Source of the DNA: Parvibaculum sp.
GTDB taxonomy: Bacteria > Pseudomonadota > Alphaproteobacteria > Parvibaculales > Parvibaculaceae
NCBI RefSeq assembly: GCF_002684405.1
Contig: NZ_NYVD01000169.1
Span: 1-38,897, forward strand
Direction: 5' to 3'
Length of the DNA: 38,897 nucleotides
Every line of letters begins with the position of its first letter. Positions within the stretch are counted from its first letter, which is position 1. The notes under the pieces were generated by a model. The model made no database searches. It worked only from the letters and a program-made list of their open reading frames with translations, and was not told where the DNA came from. A program made the translations under genes and the position numbers. Positions 33,657-38,897 of the stretch are shown piece after piece.

Positions 33657-34307
33657 ATGAGCAGTACGACCAAAAGCAAGAGCGCCCGGCCAGCGCGCCG
33701 CGGCCCGGGCCGTCCGGCAGGAGAAAAGAGCGACGACAGCGTGGCGATCCTGCAGGACGTGGCGCTCGACCTCTTCTCGCAACGCGGCTTCCACGCGGTC
33801 ACGATCAAGGATATCGCCAAGGCCACGGGACTGAATGCCGCGCTCATCTATTATTATTTCGGCAGCAAGGAAGACCTCTTCCAGCAGAGCGTGCAGGTCG
33901 CGGTGGACCGCGCCTTCGAACAGTTCGAGACGCTGGCGCAGGGCCATACCGCGCCCGACCAGATCATTCGCGACTGGATCGAAACCCATATCAAGCAGCG
34001 CGAACTGATCCGCAAGCTCGTGCAGGTCAGCCTCGACTATTCGAAGATGGAACACCGCGTGCCCGAAACGGATGCCGCCATCCGTCAATTCTATGACCGC
34101 GAACGCGCGGTCCTGTCCAGCGCCATCCGCAAGGGCGTGCGGCAGAAGCTGTTCCGCAAGGTCGATCCCGATCAGACTACGGAATTCATCTCGACGTTTC
34201 TCGATGGCGCAATGGTTCGCTCACTGATTTTCGATGACTTTAATTCATCAAAGGCGATCCGCGGCTTACAGAACTTCATCCTCTCCAACCTGCAAGATGG
34301 CACCTAA
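33657..34307 (+). CDS. TetR-family transcriptional regulator
   Basis: A 216-residue regulator from ATG 33657; in-frame ATGs at 33615 and 33627 would add a short basic lead and cannot be excluded because none has a good ribosome site. The basic N-terminal arm (RRGPGRPAGEKS) precedes a TetR helix-turn-helix: ILQDVALDLFSQRGFHAVTI, KDIAKATGLNAALIYYYFG, SKEDLF. The C-terminal helical domain (about 85-215) senses a ligand not predictable by sequence. It is divergent from the GS-like ligase/hydrolase operon across a palindromic gap and probably represses it. The 163-base region downstream (34308-34470) shows no convincing gene. Confidence 0.93.
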   Translation: MSSTTKSKSARPARRGPGRPAGEKSDDSVAILQDVALDLFSQRGFHAVTIKDIAKATGLNAALIYYYFGSKEDLFQQSVQVAVDRAFEQFETLAQGHTAPDQIIRDWIETHIKQRELIRKLVQVSLDYSKMEHRVPETDAAIRQFYDRERAVLSSAIRKGVRQKLFRKVDPDQTTEFISTFLDGAMVRSLIFDDFNSSKAIRGLQNFILSNLQDGT

Positions 34308-34470
34308 GAGCCTTACCCAAGATGAAGCCCAACATCCGGGTGCCGGTCGGCCGTGGACCCATATAGATGTCCCAGTCGCTCATCCAGACCCGATTGGCAG
34401 CACGAGCTTCGGAGGATTGCGAAGTTCAACCTCTCCACATTTGCCGCCTCAGGCCTGTTGAATCGCGTGC

Positions 34471-36288
34471 CTAGTAAGAGAGTGTGATCGAGATCGCCCC
34501 TCTTGCGCCTCGTTCCGATGCGCCCGGCAGGCGGCGAAGCTGCCAGCCCATATCGAAGCGCATGGAGAGGTAGCGGTCGAGCACATAGCGCGCACCGACG
34601 CCCGCCCCCTGAATGGCTGCCTGTCGGGAGGTGCCGGCAACCTCATCGGGATCGACGAGCCAGGCATAATCCCAGAACGCGACGAGCTGTGCCTGATCTT
34701 CGATACCGTTCACGGCCCGCCCCAGAAGACGGAAAGAGGGCGAGCGCAGTTCGTTCGACAGGAGGAGGCCTTCCGAGCGGTTCAGGGCGCGGACTTCATA
34801 ACCACGCACGCTGTCCGTGCCACCTGCGCCGAGCTTCTCGCTCGCCGGAAGATTGCCGTCGGCCACCTGCCCCTTCAGCCGGACAACCCAACTTGCTCCT
34901 TTCGGCAGGCCCGTCACGCGGGTGACGGTCGCGGTGTCATACACATAGTGGGCATCGGCGTCCGCCTGCCCCGCCGCGGCATAGGCGCTGTCGGTATTGT
35001 CGCTGCTCATGCCGCCAGGGCTGAAATACAGCGTGTTGTTGAAGCTCGTCTGCCCCCAATCGTCCGCCGCCGTCAGATCGTAGCCGAGCAGGAACTGATC
35101 GACTTCCGTCCTGCTGGCAAATATCTGGACGCCCCCGAAGGCGAGGTCGTTATTGGACGACTTGTAGTCGAAGCCCGCCATGACGGATTGGTTGGCCCAG
35201 TCCAGCGCAGGCAGATCGTGCCGGTAGCGCAGGCTTGCCTGCCAGCTCTCTCCCACCTGGCCGAAAAAGGGGCCGATATCGGGTACCTGCCGATCATAGG
35301 AGCCGAATACTTCCAGCGTGTCGAGCCAGGGTAGCGGCACGGTATAGGTGAGCGCATGAGCCATGAAGCGGGAATCGTTCGGCAGGCCGGGGCCCCGAAC
35401 GCGGCTTTTCAGGAGATCGCCACTGGTTGTGAACTGGTAGGACAGACGGTGGCCCGCCCAGAAAGCATTGCCCCAGTTGAAGCCCGCGCTCCAGCGGTCG
35501 CGCCCCGTGGCGCGCAGGCCCGTATTGTCGTAGCTGGCATAGACGCGGAGGGGGAAGCGGTCCTGCACCTGCAAGCCGATATCGGTCTCGCCCAGCGAGG
35601 CGCCGGGCTTCAGCACCGCGCTCACCTGCCGGAAGGGATTAGCGTTCAACTGACTGAGGCCACGCTTCAGGCGGTCGACATCGATCGGCTTGCCCTGTTT
35701 CTGCGCTAGCCCGTCGCGATACTGGCTCGCATCGAACCACTTGTTGCCGCTGACACCGATCTTGCCGAGGTGGAACTCCATCACCAGAAGCTGCACCGTG
35801 CCCGAGGTCACATCCTGCGGCGGGAAGGTTACATCGACGAGGGGCTTGCCCTCACTACGGAAGGCGGCGATGACGGCGCGGGAGATGGCGGCGAGGTCAC
35901 GCTGCCTGAGCGGCTGGCCGATAAAGGGCTGAAGAACCTTGTCGAGCGCGGCGGCATCGGCACCCGACAGGGCCGACACATCAACGCCCTCTGTCGGAAC
36001 GCCAGCCTTTGCGACAGCGCCCGGCGCAGTGCGTACGACAATGCCCTTGAGCACGGGGAGGATAGCCTTGTCCGCTCCCGTTTCCGGCGCAGCCTCGGGC
36101 GGGGACGGCAATTCAAGCCCACCCCCCTCGCCTGCCGGCGGTTCCTGCGGGGCCACGCGCTCGAAATCCTGCGCGAAAGCGAGGGTCGGCGCGAGCGCCA
36201 GGCCGAGCGTCAGCCCAAGGACAGCAGGCACAAGCCGGTTTGCGGCGCCCTTTAGCGGGTTCCGTGTTTCGTAGCGCAAGGCTGTCAC
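34471..36288 (-). CDS. Two-partner secretion outer-membrane transporter (FhaC/ShlB family TpsB)
   Basis: About 605 residues. Start GTG 36288 overlaps the exoprotein stop (GTGA); TTG 36279 has a better-spaced GGGAG and is an alternative. A signal peptide ends near LALAPTLAFA|QDFE. Then come a proline/glutamate-rich linker, POTRA domains (about 55-205: VLQPFIGQPLRQRDLAAISRA, GKPLVDVTFPPQD, FHLGKIGVSGNKWFDASQYR) and a beta-barrel from about residue 230 ending in the typical aromatic C-terminus (ISITLSY). The VRGYEV motif (seen as DSVRGYE) is the conserved L6 loop of the Omp85/TpsB superfamily. It exports the partner protein encoded immediately upstream across the outer membrane. Confidence 0.93.
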   Translation of the reverse strand: MTALRYETRNPLKGAANRLVPAVLGLTLGLALAPTLAFAQDFERVAPQEPPAGEGGGLELPSPPEAAPETGADKAILPVLKGIVVRTAPGAVAKAGVPTEGVDVSALSGADAAALDKVLQPFIGQPLRQRDLAAISRAVIAAFRSEGKPLVDVTFPPQDVTSGTVQLLVMEFHLGKIGVSGNKWFDASQYRDGLAQKQGKPIDVDRLKRGLSQLNANPFRQVSAVLKPGASLGETDIGLQVQDRFPLRVYASYDNTGLRATGRDRWSAGFNWGNAFWAGHRLSYQFTTSGDLLKSRVRGPGLPNDSRFMAHALTYTVPLPWLDTLEVFGSYDRQVPDIGPFFGQVGESWQASLRYRHDLPALDWANQSVMAGFDYKSSNNDLAFGGVQIFASRTEVDQFLLGYDLTAADDWGQTSFNNTLYFSPGGMSSDNTDSAYAAAGQADADAHYVYDTATVTRVTGLPKGASWVVRLKGQVADGNLPASEKLGAGGTDSVRGYEVRALNRSEGLLLSNELRSPSFRLLGRAVNGIEDQAQLVAFWDYAWLVDPDEVAGTSRQAAIQGAGVGARYVLDRYLSMRFDMGWQLRRLPGASERGARGAISITLSY

Positions 36289-38897
36289 TCCCGATGCGAA
36301 TTGACCGACAAGATGCCGGCGTTGAGGTAGAGGTGCGGATAACGCACACCGATTGTCGTCCTGCCGTTCAGACGGCCGGGCGTGCCGAGCAGCAGGTTCC
36401 ACCGATCGTCGACGGCGTCATCGCCGTCCCCGTCCTGGATGGAAGCGGTCATGATATCTGCGGTATCGGCGAGGACAGGAAGACTTGTCCTCACAATGAG
36501 CGGCAGAGACCAAAAGCCGCCAACGCCGGCCCCCGGTCCGACCTCGCTTTCCGACAGGTTCCAGGTTGTGGCACCCGGGCGGGACTCGATGGAACGGATC
36601 GACTGGCCGGGCCCCCTATCGCGAACTGTCAGCGTGCCGTCCACATAGTGGATGTCGTAGTTGGAAAGCCCGCTACCCGTCGCGTTGCTCACGACAATCG
36701 CATAGCTGCCCACCAAGGCATTCGCATCTGTGCCGCTGCTTGCCAGCATAACGCCCGTTACCGTATCGCCGGACACGAGGCCATTTACGCGATAGCCGGA
36801 CAGGACGATGCTTTGGCCAGTATTCTTCTCTTCGTCATCCGCCGTAATGGTGAGCGTGGCCGGATTGACGGTCAGCGTGCCGGCCACAAAGGTCAGCGCA
36901 TAGTTGGACCCGAGCCCGAACGTGCCCTGCGCGATGCCATAGGCGCCGACATTCGACGAAGCCGTTGCCGAGGTCGCCAGCGCGCCCGACGGCGTATCGC
37001 CATTGGCGAGGCTTCCGCTCGTGACCTGCCAGCCGAGCACCGGATTGGATGCACCGTAGACGCGGGCAAGATTGTCCGCCGTCACTGTGATCGGACGGGC
37101 CGTGACCGCCAGGCTGGCGCTGGTGAAATCGATCAGATAGTTGCTGCCCGCCGAAAGCGTCCCCTTCGCTATGGCATAGGAACCGACATTCGATGTGACG
37201 TCCGCGGTGGTCGTCAACGCACCGCTGAAGAGGCCGGCTCCATCGCCATTCACGAAGCCGCTATAGCCATAGGTGAGCGCAGGATTGCTGTCTCCATAGA
37301 TACGGCTTTGCGTATCCGCCGTCACGGTGAGCGTGGCCGGATTGACGGTCAGTGTGCCCGGCACGAAGGTCAACGCATAGTTGGAGCCGAACCCGAACGT
37401 ACCCTGCGTGATACCATAGGTGCCGACATCCGACGAAGCCGCGGCCAACGTCGTGAGCCCACCCGAAGCTTTGTCGCCATTCACAAGGTTGCCGCTCGTC
37501 ATCTGCCAGGTGAGGCCGGGATTAGACGCGCCGTAGAGACGAGCAAGATTGTCCGCAGTCACCGTGATCGGACGGGCCTTAACTGTCAGCCCGTCGGTCA
37601 GCGTGTTGTAGTGAATGTCGTAATTCGAGGCCGAGCCGGTGCCGAAGACGGCGTTTGAGGAGGAAATGTCGTAGCTGCCGGCATTGGCCGTCGCAGCCGT
37701 TCCCGCGCTGGTCAGCGTGACGCTCGAAATGCTGTCAGACCCGACGAGCCCGCTGGTTGAGAAGCCAGTCAGGCTCAACGCATCGCCATAGGTCTTTGTG
37801 GCCGCGTCGGGCGTAATCGTCAGATTGACCGTAGCGACGCCAATGGTCAGCGTGCCTGCAACATAGCTGATATCATAGTTGCCGGAGGAGAGGCCCGAGG
37901 CCGTGATCGCATAGGTCCCGGCGTTGACTGCGCCTTGCGAGGTGCCGCCATAGCCGACCGTGCCGGACAGCACCGAAGCGCCCTCGCCGTTGACGAAACC
38001 CGCATAGGTCACGCCGTTGCCACCGGAATAGGCGTTGCCGTCATAGGTCTTGCTGTCGTTCCTGGCCGTCACCTCCAGCGAGGCCTTGCCCACCGTCAGC
38101 GCGCCTGCGACATAGCTGATGTCGTAATTGCCGGAGGTGAGACCGGAGGCGGTGATCGTGTAGCTGCCGGCATTCACCGCGCCCTGCGAGGTGCCGCCAT
38201 AGCCGACCGTGCCAGACAGTGCCGAAGCGCCATCGCCATTGACGAAGCCCGCATAGCTCACGCCGTTGCCGCCGGAATAGGCGTTGCCGTCATAGGTCTT
38301 GCTGTCGTTCTTGGCAGTCACCGTCAGCGAGGCCTTGTTCACCGTCAGCCCGCCGGTACGCGTGTTGTAGTGGATATCGTAGTTCGCGGCCGAACCGGTG
38401 CCGAAGACGGCGTTCGAGGATGAAATGTCGTAGCTGCCGACATTCGCCGTCGCGGCCGTGCCTGCGCTGGTCAGCGTGACGCCCGAAATGCTGTCCGATC
38501 CGACGAGCCCGGTTGTCGAGAAAGCGGTCAGGCTCAGCGCATCGCCATAGGTCTTGCTCACGGCGTCGGCCGTCACACCCAGCGACGCCTTGCCCACCGT
38601 CAGTGCGCCAGCGACATAGCTGATGTCGTAGTTGTTGGACGTCAGACCCGAAGCGGTGATCGTGTAGCTGCCTGCGTTGACCGCGCCCTGCGAGGTGCCG
38701 CCATAGCCGACCGTGCCGGACAGTACCGAAGCGCCCTCGCCATTGACGCAGCCCGCATAGCTCACGCCGTTGCCGCCGGAATAGGCGTTGCCGTCATAGG
38801 TCTTGCTGTCGTTCTTGGCGGTCACCTCCAGCGAGGCCTTGCCCACCGTCAGCGAGCCGGACACGAAGCTTATGTCGTAACCGAGCTGTGACGAATA
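36285..38897 (-). CDS. MBG/YDG-repeat two-partner secretion exoprotein (5' end outside window)
   Basis: The open frame runs off the window edge, so the signal peptide and TPS secretion domain are not visible; the 870 codons seen are the C-terminal part. They are an array of about 84-residue beta domains: YDG type (NDSKTYDGNAYSGGNGV), a second type (KTYGDALSLT) and an MBG_2 type (TADNLARLYGASNP), each linked by 'LTVGKASLEVTA'-like strands. The final 110 residues (from about 36650 downward) are unique and acidic (DGDGDDAVDD), ending in NSHRE. Such proteins are surface adhesins or filaments in alphaproteobacteria. The gene is coupled to the FhaC-type gene by a 4-base overlap. Confidence 0.9.
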   Translation of the reverse strand, partial: YSSQLGYDISFVSGSLTVGKASLEVTAKNDSKTYDGNAYSGGNGVSYAGCVNGEGASVLSGTVGYGGTSQGAVNAGSYTITASGLTSNNYDISYVAGALTVGKASLGVTADAVSKTYGDALSLTAFSTTGLVGSDSISGVTLTSAGTAATANVGSYDISSSNAVFGTGSAANYDIHYNTRTGGLTVNKASLTVTAKNDSKTYDGNAYSGGNGVSYAGFVNGDGASALSGTVGYGGTSQGAVNAGSYTITASGLTSGNYDISYVAGALTVGKASLEVTARNDSKTYDGNAYSGGNGVTYAGFVNGEGASVLSGTVGYGGTSQGAVNAGTYAITASGLSSGNYDISYVAGTLTIGVATVNLTITPDAATKTYGDALSLTGFSTSGLVGSDSISSVTLTSAGTAATANAGSYDISSSNAVFGTGSASNYDIHYNTLTDGLTVKARPITVTADNLARLYGASNPGLTWQMTSGNLVNGDKASGGLTTLAAASSDVGTYGITQGTFGFGSNYALTFVPGTLTVNPATLTVTADTQSRIYGDSNPALTYGYSGFVNGDGAGLFSGALTTTADVTSNVGSYAIAKGTLSAGSNYLIDFTSASLAVTARPITVTADNLARVYGASNPVLGWQVTSGSLANGDTPSGALATSATASSNVGAYGIAQGTFGLGSNYALTFVAGTLTVNPATLTITADDEEKNTGQSIVLSGYRVNGLVSGDTVTGVMLASSGTDANALVGSYAIVVSNATGSGLSNYDIHYVDGTLTVRDRGPGQSIRSIESRPGATTWNLSESEVGPGAGVGGFWSLPLIVRTSLPVLADTADIMTASIQDGDGDDAVDDRWNLLLGTPGRLNGRTTIGVRYPHLYLNAGILSVNSHRE
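36650..37590 (-). repeat. Four diverged MBG_2-type repeat units
   Basis: Units containing LARLYGASNP, SRIYGDSNPALTYGYSGF, LARVYGASNP and a degenerate EEKNTGQSIVLSGYRVNGL. The first and third are close to each other at DNA level and alternate with the second and fourth, indicating duplication of a two-domain block. Unit edges are approximate. Confidence 0.75.
37852..38349 (-). repeat. Two tandem 249-base YDG repeat units (third copy about 38600-38848)
   Basis: Two adjacent copies about 249 bases (83 residues) apart share nearly all sequence, including the stretch encoding NDSKTYDGNAYSGGNGV. A third copy lies about 38600-38848, separated by one unit of the KTYGDALSLT type (about 38350-38598), which itself recurs at about 37590-37850. 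Unit edges are approximate. Confidence 0.85.

Noticed and set aside
34308..34470. Short minus-strand frame of about 32 codons (VWMSDWDIYMGP...) after the FhaC-type gene
   Set aside because: No ribosome site or recognised family, and part of it overlaps the end of the TetR gene; not strong enough to annotate.
36240..37658. Long plus-strand open frame opposite the exoprotein (472 codons)
   Set aside because: It is antisense to the MBG repeat gene; the repeated DNA keeps both strands free of stops. It has no family signature and lies over a well-supported gene.
37935..38423. Plus-strand repetitive frame (162 codons)
   Set aside because: It mirrors the 249-base repeats of the minus-strand exoprotein.

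Overview
The window comes from a GC-rich alphaproteobacterium. The inference rests on gene content (N-methylglutamate pathway with GlxA/XRE-cupin regulators, RpiR regulator, two-partner secretion pair with MBG repeats) and on gene style, not on any marker gene; no rRNA, tRNA, insertion sequence, CRISPR array or integrase was seen. Genes are packed tightly, and no gap between genes exceeds about 165 bases.

Region 1 (1-11403) is an amino-acid or amide catabolic region. It opens with the tail of a cupin regulator. Next come a YtcJ-like amidohydrolase translationally coupled to a G3E (CobW-type) GTPase, and a TTG-started sarcosine/dimethylglycine dehydrogenase-like flavoprotein. A minus-strand RpiR regulator then sits divergent from a tight operon: enolase-superfamily enzyme, M14/DUF2817 peptidase-like deacylase, fold-III PLP decarboxylase and a second YtcJ-like amidohydrolase. 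The substrate is unknown.

Region 2 (11435-18793) is a divergent pair of operons. The minus-strand operon reads class III aminotransferase, a single-chain MFS-transporter/SDR fusion, an NAD(P)-dependent epimerase/reductase and a cytochrome P450 whose I-helix lacks the usual acid-alcohol pair. The plus-strand operon is a PfkB kinase overlapping a class II aldolase. A perfect palindrome lies between them.

Region 3 (18956-31139) is an apparently complete N-methylglutamate pathway for methylamine use. The minus strand carries mgsA, mgsB, mgsC and gmaS, followed by purU. The plus strand carries mgdA, mgdB, mgdC and mgdD (sarcosine-oxidase-like subunits). Between the two operons sit an XRE-cupin regulator and a GlxA-type AraC regulator. 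The expected route is methylamine plus glutamate to gamma-glutamylmethylamide (GmaS), then to N-methylglutamate (MgsABC), then to glutamate plus a C1 unit on tetrahydrofolate (MgdABCD), with PurU able to release formate.

Region 4 (31136-34307) holds a second, divergent glutamine-synthetase-like ligase followed by a MetX-like alpha/beta hydrolase, facing a TetR regulator across an AT-rich, palindromic intergenic region.

Region 5 (34471-38897) is a two-partner secretion locus on the minus strand: an MBG/YDG-repeat exoprotein whose 5' end lies beyond the window, overlapping its FhaC/ShlB-type outer-membrane transporter.
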